DNA of 64,000 nucleotides from Oscillospiraceae bacterium (lineage in GTDB: Bacteria > Bacillota > Clostridia > Oscillospirales > Acutalibacteraceae). The stretch is from contig SVPG01000006.1 in assembly GCA_015065975.1 (NCBI GenBank), positions 24,675-88,674 of the forward strand. Direction: 5' to 3'. The notes beneath the pieces are model-generated. The model did no database searches. It saw nothing but the letters and a program-made list of their open reading frames with translations, and was not told where the DNA came from. This document shows, in pieces, positions 50,154 to 59,174 of the stretch. The position numbers and the translations under genes are program-made. Each line of letters opens with the position of its first letter. The first letter of the stretch is position 1.

Positions 50154-51695
50154 ATGAAGCTCAATTACAAACGAACGATCTGTGTAGGTTTTGCCTTTTT
50201 CCTGATATGCGCATTCTGGCAGGCATACGATAATATCGTTCCCCTTATGCTTACAAACAAGTTCGGAATGTCCCAGGCTCATTCGGGTATCATAATGGCG
50301 ATAGACAATATTCTTGCTCTGTTTATGCTGCCCCTTTTCGGTATTATTTCAGATAAGACAAATTCAAAACTCGGCAAGCGCACACCTTACATTCTTGTCG
50401 GTACAATAATCGCCGTTATCGCATTTGTAGGACTTACATTTGCCGATAATATGCAGCTTGCAAAGATCAATGCAGTTTCTGCGATTGACGATAAGGCTGC
50501 TCTCGAGACACTTTACGAGTTCGATTACGGTACTGAGCTTATCGCTCCCGACGGCGAAAGTTTTAACGTAAAGGACAAGTTCACAAAGAATGAGTTCACA
50601 GCGATCACGTCTGTTGACGAAAACGGACAGACAAACCTCGACTACACAAATTATGTCGAGCCGGCAAGACAGGCTTATGTCCATCAGCAGACACTTTCAG
50701 ATCCCCAGCCGATAATCATTTTTATCGCCATTCTCCTTGTGGCGCTCATCGCAATGGCAACCTTCCGTTCGCCTGCGGTCGCTCTTATGCCTGATGTCAC
50801 AATCAAACCGCTTCGCTCCAAGGCAAATGCTGTCATCAACCTTATGGGAACAGCAGGCGGCATTTGCGTCCTTGCACTCGGTGCTGTGTTCGCAACAGGT
50901 TCGGTAAAGAATTCGATGATGAATTATACCGTGTTCTTCTCCGTCATTGCGGGACTTATGGTCGCAGCTCTTATTGTTTTCATGCTTACGGTCCGAGAGC
51001 CGAAGTTTGTTTCCGAGATGCAGGAGGAAAGCAAAAAGTACAATATCGACGAATCCGCAGAGGATGAAAACGGCAATAAGAGAAAGCTGAGCAAGGGGGA
51101 ATTCTTCTCGCTTATCCTCATTCTTGCATCGGTCATTTTCTGGTTCATGGGATACAATGCTGTTACAAGCAAATACTCCGTTTATGCAAGCAAGGTTCTC
51201 AATCTTGACTACAATATGACTCTTATGCTTGCACAGGCAGCAGCGATTGTCGCTTATATTCCCGTCGGACTTATTTCTTCAAAAATAGGTCGTAAAAAGG
51301 CAATACTTGCAGGTGTTGTTATGCTCTGTACAGCCTTCTCCGTTGCAGCAACGCTCACAGCAGGCAGCTCTCCGATCATCATGAACTGTATGTTTGCTCT
51401 TGCAGGAATCGGCTGGGCAACCATAAACGTCAACTCCTTCCCGATGGTTGTTGAGCTTGCAAAGGGCGGAGATGTCGGAAAATATACGGGCTTCTATTAC
51501 ACAGCAAGTATGGCAGCTCAGACCATCACTCCTTATATAAGCGGACTGCTTATGGACAATTACGGAATGAGAACGCTCTTCCCGTATGCGGCTGTTTTCG
51601 TTGCTCTTGCATTCATAACAATGATATTTGTAAAGCACGGCGACAGCAAGCCGATAGGAAAAGCATCTCTCGAAGCACTGGATGTGGATGCATAA
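50154..51695 (+). CDS. MFS transporter, SLC45/GPH-like
   Basis: 513 residues with about 12 membrane helices. The signature D-x-x-NSKLGKRTPY after helix 2 (near 70-80) resembles SLC45-type sugar/H+ carriers. A large polar insertion (about 100-180) lies between helices 3 and 4 and a cytoplasmic acidic loop (about 285-315) divides the halves. The substrate is probably a sugar or glycoside. The following GDPD gene starts directly after its stop, so a link to glycerophosphodiesters is possible. Confidence 0.85.
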   Translation: MKLNYKRTICVGFAFFLICAFWQAYDNIVPLMLTNKFGMSQAHSGIIMAIDNILALFMLPLFGIISDKTNSKLGKRTPYILVGTIIAVIAFVGLTFADNMQLAKINAVSAIDDKAALETLYEFDYGTELIAPDGESFNVKDKFTKNEFTAITSVDENGQTNLDYTNYVEPARQAYVHQQTLSDPQPIIIFIAILLVALIAMATFRSPAVALMPDVTIKPLRSKANAVINLMGTAGGICVLALGAVFATGSVKNSMMNYTVFFSVIAGLMVAALIVFMLTVREPKFVSEMQEESKKYNIDESAEDENGNKRKLSKGEFFSLILILASVIFWFMGYNAVTSKYSVYASKVLNLDYNMTLMLAQAAAIVAYIPVGLISSKIGRKKAILAGVVMLCTAFSVAATLTAGSSPIIMNCMFALAGIGWATINVNSFPMVVELAKGGDVGKYTGFYYTASMAAQTITPYISGLLMDNYGMRTLFPYAAVFVALAFITMIFVKHGDSKPIGKASLEALDVDA

Positions 51696-52526
51696 ATGAT
51701 TTTTCTGATTATTACCGCCGTCACGGTGGTTGTGTTATCGTCAATATATCTTTTCGTCACTATGCCGTCTTTCAGGCGGCATAGTGTTCTTTCTGCCATG
51801 ATGGGAAAAAGATACGGACACAGAGGTCTGCACAGCGCGGAGAATGGCGCTCCCGAAAATACAATGGCAGCCTTTGAAAGATGCGTTGCTCACGGATTCG
51901 GATTCGAATTCGATGTCAGACTGACAGCCGACGGAAAGCTCATGATAATGCATGATGACAGCACTCTTCGAATGACGGGAACTGATCTGAGAATAAGCAG
52001 GACGTCATCTGCCGAGCTTGATAAGCTCAGGGTAGGGCAGACAGAGGAACGTATACCTTATTTTTCTCAGGTGCTTGAAATGGTGTCGGGCAGAGTTCCG
52101 CTGATAATCGAACTGAAAGCCGAGAACGGAAATCACGCTCAGCTTTGCGAGGCTGTTGAGAGGGAGCTTTCGTCTTACAAAGGGGAATATGTTGTCGAGT
52201 CGTTTGATCCCAGAGTTGTCAGATGGTATAAGCTCAACCGACCGCAGACAGCACGCGGCCAGCTGACGGAGGATTTCAACAGCAGAAATTCCGATCTCAC
52301 AAAGACTCTCGGATTTGTTATGCACAATTATCTTACAAATTTCCTGACACGTCCCGATTTTATAGCAATGCGCCTTGCGGACAGAGAAGGTTTTACGCAC
52401 AAAATGCTGAAAAATGTTTTCGGTGCACGCACTGTTGTGTGGACAGCACAGACGGAACAGGAAATGAAACAGTGCGAATCTGAGGGAGATACCGTTATTT
52501 TTGAAAACTTCATTCCCGATGAATAA
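51696..52526 (+). CDS. Membrane-anchored glycerophosphodiester phosphodiesterase
   Basis: 276 residues. An N-terminal anchor helix (about 3-23) and a GDPD TIM barrel. Active-site parts are GHRG (His42, Arg43) with ENT, EFDVR (Glu71, Asp73) and MHDD (His86), all conserved. It hydrolyses glycerophosphodiesters to glycerol 3-phosphate and an alcohol. Its ATG abuts the transporter stop codon with no gap, implying coupling. Confidence 0.92.
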   Translation: MIFLIITAVTVVVLSSIYLFVTMPSFRRHSVLSAMMGKRYGHRGLHSAENGAPENTMAAFERCVAHGFGFEFDVRLTADGKLMIMHDDSTLRMTGTDLRISRTSSAELDKLRVGQTEERIPYFSQVLEMVSGRVPLIIELKAENGNHAQLCEAVERELSSYKGEYVVESFDPRVVRWYKLNRPQTARGQLTEDFNSRNSDLTKTLGFVMHNYLTNFLTRPDFIAMRLADREGFTHKMLKNVFGARTVVWTAQTEQEMKQCESEGDTVIFENFIPDE

Positions 52527-52582
52527 TAAAGCTTTCCGTAAAAAAAACAGATGTAATTGTAAAATCATGGAAAGGCATATGG

Positions 52583-52599
52583 TTAAATCTGTGTTAAAT
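52583..52599 (+). promoter_or_regulatory. Possible Pho-box direct repeat upstream of the phosphate transporter
   Basis: TTAAAT (52583-52588) and TTAAAT (52594-52599) lie 11 bp apart, just upstream of the -35. Spacing and sequence resemble Firmicutes PhoP-box repeats of TTAACA type. Confidence 0.45.
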
Positions 52600-52602
52600 T
52601 TA

Positions 52603-52631
52603 TTGACGCATAAAAATGCCTGTGATAAAAT
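52603..52631 (+). promoter_or_regulatory. Promoter of the pit-DUF47 operon
   Basis: TTGACG (52603-52608), 17 bp, TAAAAT (52626-52631) with extended TGA. Confidence 0.8.
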
Positions 52632-52674
52632 TATAACGAAAATTTATACAAGAATATGAGAGGAGGAGACCGTC

Positions 52675-53721
52675 ATTTCCATTCAAGAATTTATCTCCCT
52701 CATGGGACAGTATCCGGTGCTCATCATCACAACATTGCTGACACTTGGTGTCATCCTTGTAAACGGATGGACTGATGCACCGAACGCTATTGCGACCTGC
52801 GTTTCAACCCGCGCAATGAAGCCGGGAGCAGCGGTACTGATGGCGGCGGTATTCAATCTTATCGGTGTTGTCACTATGACGCTTATCAACAAGAGCGTTG
52901 CCGAAACCATATATAATATGGTCGATTTCGGAAACGATCCCCGTTCTGCGCTTATTGCGCTTTGTGCGGCTCTTGTTGCGATAGTTGTCTGGGCGACGCT
53001 GGCGTGGTGGTTCGGTATTCCGACAAGTGAGAGCCACGCGCTCATCGCCGGTCTTTCCGGTGCGGCAATCTCCATCAATCACAGCTTTGAAGGAATCAAC
53101 GGCAGTCAGTGGCTCAAGGTCATCTACGGTCTTGGACTTTCGACGATTCTCGGATTCATAATGGGATTTGTCGTTGTAAAAATCGTAGAATCAATATTCA
53201 AAGGTATCGACAGGAACAAGACAACCGGATTCTTTGAAAAGGGTCAGATTGCAGGCGGTGCGGCTATGGCGTTCATGCACGGTGCACAGGACGGACAGAA
53301 GTTCATCGGCGTCCTCCTTCTCGGTATGGCTCTTTCTCAGGGACAGGCCGAAGCAGGCGCGGTTGTGGTTCCTCTTTGGATGATGGTGCTCTGTGCTCTC
53401 GTTATGGGACTTGGAACCTCGATCGGAGGATACAGAATAATCAAAGCTGTCGGTATGGATATGGTCAAGCTTACAAAGTATCAGGGCTTCTCGGCTGACC
53501 TCGCGGCTGCTTTCTGTCTGCTTCTGTCATCGCTCACAGGTGTTCCTGTTTCCACGACACATACAAAGACAACTGCCATAATGGGTGTCGGCGCTGCACG
53601 TCACATCAAGAGGGTCAACTGGAGCGTTGTCCGTGAAATGGTACTCACATGGGTTCTTACTTTCCCGGGCTGCGGAGCGCTTGGCTTCCTTATGGCAAAA
53701 CTGTTTGAGAGAATATTTTAA
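52675..53721 (+). CDS. Inorganic phosphate transporter, Pit family, apparent ATT start
   Basis: 349 residues with about ten membrane helices. Low-affinity phosphate (metal phosphate) symporter. Both PD001131-type signatures are visible: GWTDAPNAIATCVSTR near the N-terminus and the later AGGAAMAFMHGAQDGQK plus VSTTHTKTTAIMG. The AGGAGGAG site (52661-52668) is followed at optimal distance by ATT at 52675, giving MISIQEFISLMGQ. The first ATG (52702) is 33 bases from that site and none lies nearer. A TGA stop at 52657 bounds the frame. Use of ATT, or a sequencing error, is implied. The DUF47 partner follows. Confidence 0.9.
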   Translation: MSIQEFISLMGQYPVLIITTLLTLGVILVNGWTDAPNAIATCVSTRAMKPGAAVLMAAVFNLIGVVTMTLINKSVAETIYNMVDFGNDPRSALIALCAALVAIVVWATLAWWFGIPTSESHALIAGLSGAAISINHSFEGINGSQWLKVIYGLGLSTILGFIMGFVVVKIVESIFKGIDRNKTTGFFEKGQIAGGAAMAFMHGAQDGQKFIGVLLLGMALSQGQAEAGAVVVPLWMMVLCALVMGLGTSIGGYRIIKAVGMDMVKLTKYQGFSADLAAAFCLLLSSLTGVPVSTTHTKTTAIMGVGAARHIKRVNWSVVREMVLTWVLTFPGCGALGFLMAKLFERIF

Positions 53722-53760
53722 ATTCTAAACTGCACTGATTCAGAAAGGTATGGTTTGATT

Positions 53761-54405
53761 ATGGGAATTTTTACAAATAAAGAAAAAAAGGAAGCGTTCG
53801 ATTATTTTGAGTGTTTTAAAAAGATCGTAAGATATGCAAACGAAGCATCAGCAATGCTCTATGACATTCTCAACGATTACGATTATGAGAAGCTCGAGGA
53901 GAAGAGTCACAAGCTTCATGAGACCGAACAGCTTGCCGACCTTTGCAAGCACGAGCTTATGGAGGTTCTTCTCAAGGAGTTCCTTCCGCCGTTCGACCGC
54001 GAGGATATCATTGAACTGGCACACCGTCTTGACGATATCATCGACTGCATCGACGATGCATCGCACGACCTTTATATGTTCGATATAAAGATCTGCCGTC
54101 CCGATGCCGTAAAAATGGCAGAGGTCGTTTGCCGCTGCTGTGCAGGCCTGTCAGATCTCTTTGAAGATTTCTCCAAGTATAAGAAGAATGCCGACGATCT
54201 TCGCAAGAAGGTTATCGCAGTCAACCGGATCGAGGGCGAGGGAGATAGGGTCTATACCGCTTCCATCAGAACTCTCTACACCGATGATACGGATACAAGA
54301 CTTATCTGTGCATGGACCGATATCTTTGCAAGACTTGAGGACTGCTGTGATTCCTGTGAGAGTGCGGCGGATATGGTTGAAGAGATCATACTTAAGAATT
54401 CCTGA
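53761..54405 (+). CDS. DUF47 family protein (PhoU-like Pit accessory)
   Basis: 214 residues, all helical, resembling PhoU halves: the metal-binding acidic motif ELAHRLDDIIDCIDDASHD is near 82-100. DUF47 proteins are encoded beside Pit transporters and are thought to control them. ATG at 53761 is preferred to the TTG at 53755 by spacing to AGAAAGG (53742-53748). A strong terminator ends the operon. Confidence 0.93.
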   Translation: MGIFTNKEKKEAFDYFECFKKIVRYANEASAMLYDILNDYDYEKLEEKSHKLHETEQLADLCKHELMEVLLKEFLPPFDREDIIELAHRLDDIIDCIDDASHDLYMFDIKICRPDAVKMAEVVCRCCAGLSDLFEDFSKYKKNADDLRKKVIAVNRIEGEGDRVYTASIRTLYTDDTDTRLICAWTDIFARLEDCCDSCESAADMVEEIILKNS

Positions 54406-54411
54406 TGATAA

Positions 54412-54456
54412 AAAATTTGACCCGAAGGCTCGATGCTTTCGGGTCAAATTTTTTTT
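54412..54456 (+). terminator. Terminator of the pit-DUF47 operon
   Basis: AATTTGACCCGAA pairs with TTCGGGTCAAATT followed by a run of T; the A-rich 5' side would also terminate minus-strand transcripts. Confidence 0.93.
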
Positions 54457-54524
54457 AATTTCTTAATATAAGCGTAATGTTTCTGATATAACATCACCTT
54501 ATCGGAAGGATAGGGGTGATATAT

Positions 54525-55409
54525 GTGAAAAAGGTTCTGATGATAGTAAATCCGTTTGCGGGAAAGAATCAGGCGAGAAACGGGCTTCTTGACGTTATCG
54601 GCGTTTTCAACCGCGCGAGATATTCCGTTACTGTAATGACTACACAGTATCGCGGTCACGCAACCATAATTGCGCAGAGTGCAAAGAACTGGGATCTGAT
54701 AGTGTGCCTCGGAGGAGACGGAACGCTCAACGAAGTTATCAGCGGTCTGATAAAATCCGGAAGCAGTATCCCGATAGGCTATATCCCCGCAGGAAGTACC
54801 AACGATTTTGCGAACACTCTCGGTCTTTCTAAGGATCCGATAAGGGCGGCAAAGGATATAATTGAGGGTGTGCCGACGGGGATAGACGTCGGTATGTTCG
54901 GAGACCGATATTTTACGTATGTCGCATCGTTCGGCGCTTTTACAAAGGCGTCGTATGCAACACCTCAGCAGATAAAACGCACTCTTGGTCATGCCGCATA
55001 TGTCCTTGAAGGAATGAAAGAGCTTCCTGAAATACGTTCGCAGACGCTGAGGATTTCTTCACCCGACGGAGATTTTGAAGGGGATTATATATGGGGTGCC
55101 GTTGCAAATACCACATCCGTCGGCGGTGTCATAACCCTCGCACCCGATGTTGTCAGTCTTGATGACGGTAGATTTGAGCTGCTTCTGATAAAAAATCCCG
55201 AAAGCGTGGGTGAACTCAACAGGTGTATTCTCTCGATACTGTCGCAGGACTATGAGTGTGATATGATCGATTTTGTAAGCACAGGGGCCGTAACCGTAAC
55301 GGCTGACCCGCAGATGGACTGGACTCTTGACGGCGAAAAGGAGTCAGGCAGAAAGAATATCGAAATTAAAAATCTCAGACAGGCGGTCTCTCTTGTAATG
55401 TGTAAATAG
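54525..55409 (+). CDS. Diacylglycerol/lipid kinase family protein
   Basis: 294 residues of the DAGK_cat fold (YegS/DgkB type). Near the N-terminus MIVNPFAGK and then CLGGDGTLNEVISGL form the ATP-binding site; IPAGSTNDFANTLG is the family's signature. The enzyme phosphorylates a membrane lipid such as diacylglycerol. GTG at 54525 with AGGGGTG about 7 bases before it is preferred over the GTG at 54516. The PAP2 gene, whose product removes lipid phosphates, is 18 bases downstream. Confidence 0.9.
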   Translation: MKKVLMIVNPFAGKNQARNGLLDVIGVFNRARYSVTVMTTQYRGHATIIAQSAKNWDLIVCLGGDGTLNEVISGLIKSGSSIPIGYIPAGSTNDFANTLGLSKDPIRAAKDIIEGVPTGIDVGMFGDRYFTYVASFGAFTKASYATPQQIKRTLGHAAYVLEGMKELPEIRSQTLRISSPDGDFEGDYIWGAVANTTSVGGVITLAPDVVSLDDGRFELLLIKNPESVGELNRCILSILSQDYECDMIDFVSTGAVTVTADPQMDWTLDGEKESGRKNIEIKNLRQAVSLVMCK

Positions 55410-55427
55410 CCGACAGGGGAGGTATAT

Positions 55428-56126
55428 ATGAGAGTGAAAAATATTTTGGGGAAATATAAGCACATAGTGTGGGCACTTTATGTGCCGCTGTATACAGTGG
55501 GATTCTTTCTTCTGAGCGATTACCGCCCGGACAGGTATTGGGTGTCATACACGGCTTTGGACGATATGATTCCGTTTGTGCCGCAGTTTGTTCTGATATA
55601 CTGGACGTGGTTTTTGCTGCTTCTGTTTTCGGGAATATATCTTATGTTTGCCGATGCGGATGCTTTCAGAAGGTTTATGTGGTCGATGATATTCGGTTTT
55701 ACCGTGGCGATAGCAACCTTTTATTTCTTTCCGTCAGCACAGATGCTTCGTCCGCAGGAGCTTGATTTGAATGATTTCTTTGAGCGTATGTGCTCAAATC
55801 TTTACCAAACGGACGACAATTTTGCGGTTATGCCGAGCGGACATGTCATTGGCTCGATGGTTGCGCTTTTTGCCCTGTGGGACTGCAGAAAATTCAGGAA
55901 AAAGCCCATTATCGCTCTGCTTGTTACAGTTCTCTCTCTGCTGATCTGTGCATCGACCGTGCTTGTGAAACAGCATTCCATACTCGACGTTTACGGCGGA
56001 TTTGCAGTCAGCGCAGTAATGTTTGTGATAGTGTATGTAATACTCGGTCGACGCAGGTACCCAGAGCTCGAAAGTATTAAAGCTGTGCGTACGATCGAAA
56101 ATGCAGTAGTCGGGATAAAAGATTGA
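55428..56126 (+). CDS. PAP2-family membrane phosphatase
   Basis: 232 residues with six membrane helices. The motifs MPSGHVIGS and STVLVKQHSILDVYGG are the two C-terminal PAP2 signatures with catalytic His residues. The first motif (KxxxxxxRP) is not clear; the pattern is nearer to inositolphosphotransferase/sphingomyelin-synthase-like PAP2 proteins. It may dephosphorylate the lipid made by the kinase upstream or transfer head groups. Confidence 0.87.
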   Translation: MRVKNILGKYKHIVWALYVPLYTVGFFLLSDYRPDRYWVSYTALDDMIPFVPQFVLIYWTWFLLLLFSGIYLMFADADAFRRFMWSMIFGFTVAIATFYFFPSAQMLRPQELDLNDFFERMCSNLYQTDDNFAVMPSGHVIGSMVALFALWDCRKFRKKPIIALLVTVLSLLICASTVLVKQHSILDVYGGFAVSAVMFVIVYVILGRRRYPELESIKAVRTIENAVVGIKD

Positions 56127-56134
56127 ATGCACAT

Positions 56135-56169
56135 AAAAAGGAACCTCCGATATTCGGAGGTTCCTTTTT
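56135..56169. terminator. Bidirectional terminator before the GH3 gene
   Basis: AAAAAGGAACCTCCGA pairs perfectly with TCGGAGGTTCCTTTTT around a 3-base loop. Confidence 0.95.
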
Positions 56170-56173
56170 GAGT

Positions 56174-58528
56174 TTACATCATTTTGCCCATAAGCTTTTC
56201 GAGCTTTCCGCTGTTAGCCAGTTTAAGGAGCATTTTTCTGCCCGATTTTGAATTAAGAGCATTTATGAGTGTGTAGAGAATCTTTTCGTCGGACTGTTTG
56301 ATCCACATGGAGAAGACCTGTCTGAGGGTTGTCTGATAGACGAAATCCATCATTGTACCGTCGGTGATTTCGTCGGGAGTAAGTCCGGTGCCCTTGGTTG
56401 CATCAAGAATCTTTGTGAGAAGAGCGTTGCCGACTTCGTCCTTCATAAGCTCGCCGAGAGTGGTGTTGCGGGTGAAAACCTGTCTTTCGGCAGCGGGGAG
56501 GGGGAGAGTGTCCTCGACATAAACCTTCTGAGAGAGGAGCATTTTCTCGCAATCCTTGCCGATGTAAATTACATATTCACCGCTCTCTGCACGCCAGTCG
56601 GACGATGCGGTGTCGTAATATGCAAACGCACGCTTTGAAAGCTCAAAAGTGACAGTCTTTGTTTCACCCTGTGCGAGCGAGACCTTGTCAAATGCACGCA
56701 GCTCGCGAACGGGACGGAATACCTTTGACTCTGGCATTGAAACATAAAGCTGAACGACCTCTTTGGCGTCATAAGAACCGGTGTTGGTGACATCAACCGT
56801 GACGGTCAGTGTGTCGGTATCCTTGATTTTATCGCTGCTGACAGTGAGGTTTGAATATTCGAACGAGGAATATGACAGACCGTGTCCGAACGGATATCTG
56901 ACGGGTATCTTCTTGGTTGTATAATATCTGTAACCGACAAGCAGTCCCTCGTTGTAGAAAACGTCGTATCCGTCAAGACCTTTACGCATTTCGTCCATAT
57001 ATGACGGGCAGTTTTCGTAATACATCGGGAAAGTCTCGGCAAGACGTCCTGACGGAGAAACTTCGCCGAAAATAAGCTTTGCAAGAGCGGAGCCGACTGC
57101 CTGACCGCCGAGATACAGCTCGAGTATAGCGGATACCTTGTCTGCGAAGGGCAGCTCGACGGGAGAGCCGTTGAGAAGAACAACAACAGTGTTGGGCTGA
57201 ACAGCGCATACTGCGTCGATAAGAGCAATATGGCTGTCGGGAACTCTCATATGCATACGGTCGTAGCCTTCGGATTCGAAGCTCTCGGGAAGACCTGCGA
57301 CGATTATTGCAATATCGGAATCCTTTGCGATCTGAGCAGCTTCTGCGATGAGAACATCTGTGGGAGCGTTGCTCTCTCTCTCATAACCCTTTGCGTAGCT
57401 GACAGCAGCTTCGGGTGCAGCCTCCTTAATAGCCTCAAGGATTCCGGAAAGCTTTGTCGGTGTAACCTGCGAGCTTCCCGCACCCTGGAATCTGGGAGTG
57501 TCGGCCATGTCACCGATAACCGCGATGGAACCGGATTTTTTCATCGGAAGTATGTTGTTGTCGTTCTTGAGAAGGACAGCCGATTCGGTAAGTGCTTTTG
57601 CGGCAAGCTCATTGTGAGCATCTGCGTCGTATTTATAATCAGCCTGCTTGTTTTCGTCGAGCTCAAAGATGACCTTGAGAAGACGGCGTACAGCAGTGTC
57701 GAGAACTTCCTTCTTCAGAGTGCCCTTTTTGACGGCCTTGACTATCTTTGAAGCACCGATTCCCGATGAGGACGGCATTTCAAGCTCGAGACCCGCGTCG
57801 AGAGACTCGTCGCGCTCGTCGACAGCGCCCCAGTCGGACATTACAAATCCCTCGAATCCCCACTCGTTGCGAAGAACGTCGGTGAGAGAGAATTTGTTCT
57901 GTGAACCGTAAACACCGTTGATCTTGTTGTAGCTGCACATGATTGTCTTGGGCTGAGCTTCCTTTACTGCAGCCTCAAAGCTTGCGAGGTATATCTCGCG
58001 CATAGTGCGATCGTCTATAACGGCATTTGCGACCATACGGTTTGTTTCCTGGTTGTTTGCAAAGAAATGCTTGAGCGATGTGCCGACGCCCTTGCTCTGA
58101 ACACCTGTGATGTGGTTCTTTGCCATCTGCGAGGAGAGAAGAGGATCCTCGGAGAAGTATTCGAAGTTACGACCGTTGAGAGGGGAACGCTTGATGTTTG
58201 CGCCGGGTCCGAGAAGAACCTGAACGTTCTCCTGCTGACACTCTTCGCCGATTGCAGCACCTATTTCGTGGAGAAGAGCTCTGTCCCACGATGATGCGGT
58301 TGTAACTGCGGTGGGGAAGCAGGTAGCGGGAACGCCGGAAACGAGCGACAGCTGAACATCATCATCGATCTTTTTTCTCAGACCGTGAGGGCCGTCAGAT
58401 GTGATGATTGAAGGGATACCGTATTTCTCGAACGGTATCGTACTCCAACTGTCATATCCGCTGCATATGGCAGCTTTATCCTTCAGACTCATCTTTTTTA
58501 TGATTTCGTTGATTTTTGCAATGTCCAT
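56174..58528 (-). CDS. Glycoside hydrolase family 3 protein (beta-glucosidase-like)
   Basis: 784 residues. The GH3 N-terminal barrel has KHFFANNQE (153 onward) and the nucleophile Asp232 in VMSDWGA; the C-terminal sandwich follows, then a fibronectin III-like domain (about 560-650) with TNTGSYDAKEVVQLYV, and a short helical tail. No signal peptide, so it acts on imported oligosaccharides, releasing terminal beta-linked sugars. The tail of about 100 residues beyond the FnIII domain is common in gut Clostridia. GAAAGGACAG precedes ATG. Confidence 0.95.
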   Translation of the reverse strand: MDIAKINEIIKKMSLKDKAAICSGYDSWSTIPFEKYGIPSIITSDGPHGLRKKIDDDVQLSLVSGVPATCFPTAVTTASSWDRALLHEIGAAIGEECQQENVQVLLGPGANIKRSPLNGRNFEYFSEDPLLSSQMAKNHITGVQSKGVGTSLKHFFANNQETNRMVANAVIDDRTMREIYLASFEAAVKEAQPKTIMCSYNKINGVYGSQNKFSLTDVLRNEWGFEGFVMSDWGAVDERDESLDAGLELEMPSSSGIGASKIVKAVKKGTLKKEVLDTAVRRLLKVIFELDENKQADYKYDADAHNELAAKALTESAVLLKNDNNILPMKKSGSIAVIGDMADTPRFQGAGSSQVTPTKLSGILEAIKEAAPEAAVSYAKGYERESNAPTDVLIAEAAQIAKDSDIAIIVAGLPESFESEGYDRMHMRVPDSHIALIDAVCAVQPNTVVVLLNGSPVELPFADKVSAILELYLGGQAVGSALAKLIFGEVSPSGRLAETFPMYYENCPSYMDEMRKGLDGYDVFYNEGLLVGYRYYTTKKIPVRYPFGHGLSYSSFEYSNLTVSSDKIKDTDTLTVTVDVTNTGSYDAKEVVQLYVSMPESKVFRPVRELRAFDKVSLAQGETKTVTFELSKRAFAYYDTASSDWRAESGEYVIYIGKDCEKMLLSQKVYVEDTLPLPAAERQVFTRNTTLGELMKDEVGNALLTKILDATKGTGLTPDEITDGTMMDFVYQTTLRQVFSMWIKQSDEKILYTLINALNSKSGRKMLLKLANSGKLEKLMGKMM

Positions 58529-58587
58529 TTTGTATCTGTCCTTTCTGCAAAATGCACAAAAATTTAAAGGTACACAGCCTTTGTTTT

Positions 58588-58616
58588 ATTATACTTCGTT
58601 TTACTTTTTTAGTCTA
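58588..58616 (-). promoter_or_regulatory. Promoter of the GH3 gene
   Basis: On the minus strand TAGACT (58611-58616), 17 bp, TATAAT (58588-58593). Confidence 0.65.
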
Positions 58617-58666
58617 CTATAAAAAGTGCAAAGCGGGAAATATTTTATTTATTTTGACGAAAAGCG

Positions 58667-58695
58667 TTGAAAATAAGCAATTTACTTGATATAAT
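58667..58695 (+). promoter_or_regulatory. Promoter of the YegP-like gene
   Basis: TTGAAA (58667-58672), 17 bp, extended TGA and TATAAT (58690-58695). Confidence 0.85.
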
Positions 58696-58725
58696 AAAAA
58701 CACAAACTACGAGGAGTGATTAAAC

Positions 58726-59106
58726 ATGGCAGGAAAATTCGAAATCAAAGTTACCGATTCGGGAAAGTATCGTTTCAATCTTAAGGCAGGAAACGGTGAA
58801 GTTATCGCTACCAGCCAGCTTTATGCAACCGCAGCAAGCTGCAAGAAGGGCATCGAGAGTGTTAAGAGAATCGTTCTTAACGCAAAGCTCGAGGACCAGA
58901 CCGTAGAAGGCTTTCAGACTGTAACCAACCCCAAGTTCGAGGTTTATACAGATAAGAACAACGAGACCAGATTCAGACTCAAGGCACGCAACGGCGAGAT
59001 CGTCGCAACAGGCGAGGGCTATTCCGCAAAGAAGAGCTGCCTCAACGGCATCGAGAGCATCAAGAAGAACGCTCCCGAAGCAAAGGTTGTCGAGGTCGAG
59101 AACTAA
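58726..59106 (+). CDS. YegP/DUF1508 tandem-repeat protein
   Basis: 126 residues made of two DUF1508 repeats of about 55: KFEIKVTDSGKYRFNLKAGNG-type and KFEVYTDKNNETRFRLKARNG-type, each followed by GEVIATS or GEIVATG and a Cys-Lys-GIES motif (SCKKGIESVK; SCLNGIESIK). The fold is a small beta-alpha homodimer-like sheet. The role is unknown. It has its own consensus promoter and a strong terminator, so it is likely abundant. Confidence 0.92.
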   Translation: MAGKFEIKVTDSGKYRFNLKAGNGEVIATSQLYATAASCKKGIESVKRIVLNAKLEDQTVEGFQTVTNPKFEVYTDKNNETRFRLKARNGEIVATGEGYSAKKSCLNGIESIKKNAPEAKVVEVEN

Positions 59107-59119
59107 TCCGAATAAAATC

Positions 59120-59153
59120 AGCCGCCGCAAGGATTTCCTTGCGGCGGCTTTTT
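59120..59153. terminator. Terminator of the YegP-like gene
   Basis: AGCCGCCGCAAGG (59120-59132) pairs perfectly with CCTTGCGGCGGCT (59137-59149), followed by TTTT. Confidence 0.95.
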
Positions 59154-59174
59154 ATGTGTATGTTTTATTTGAAT

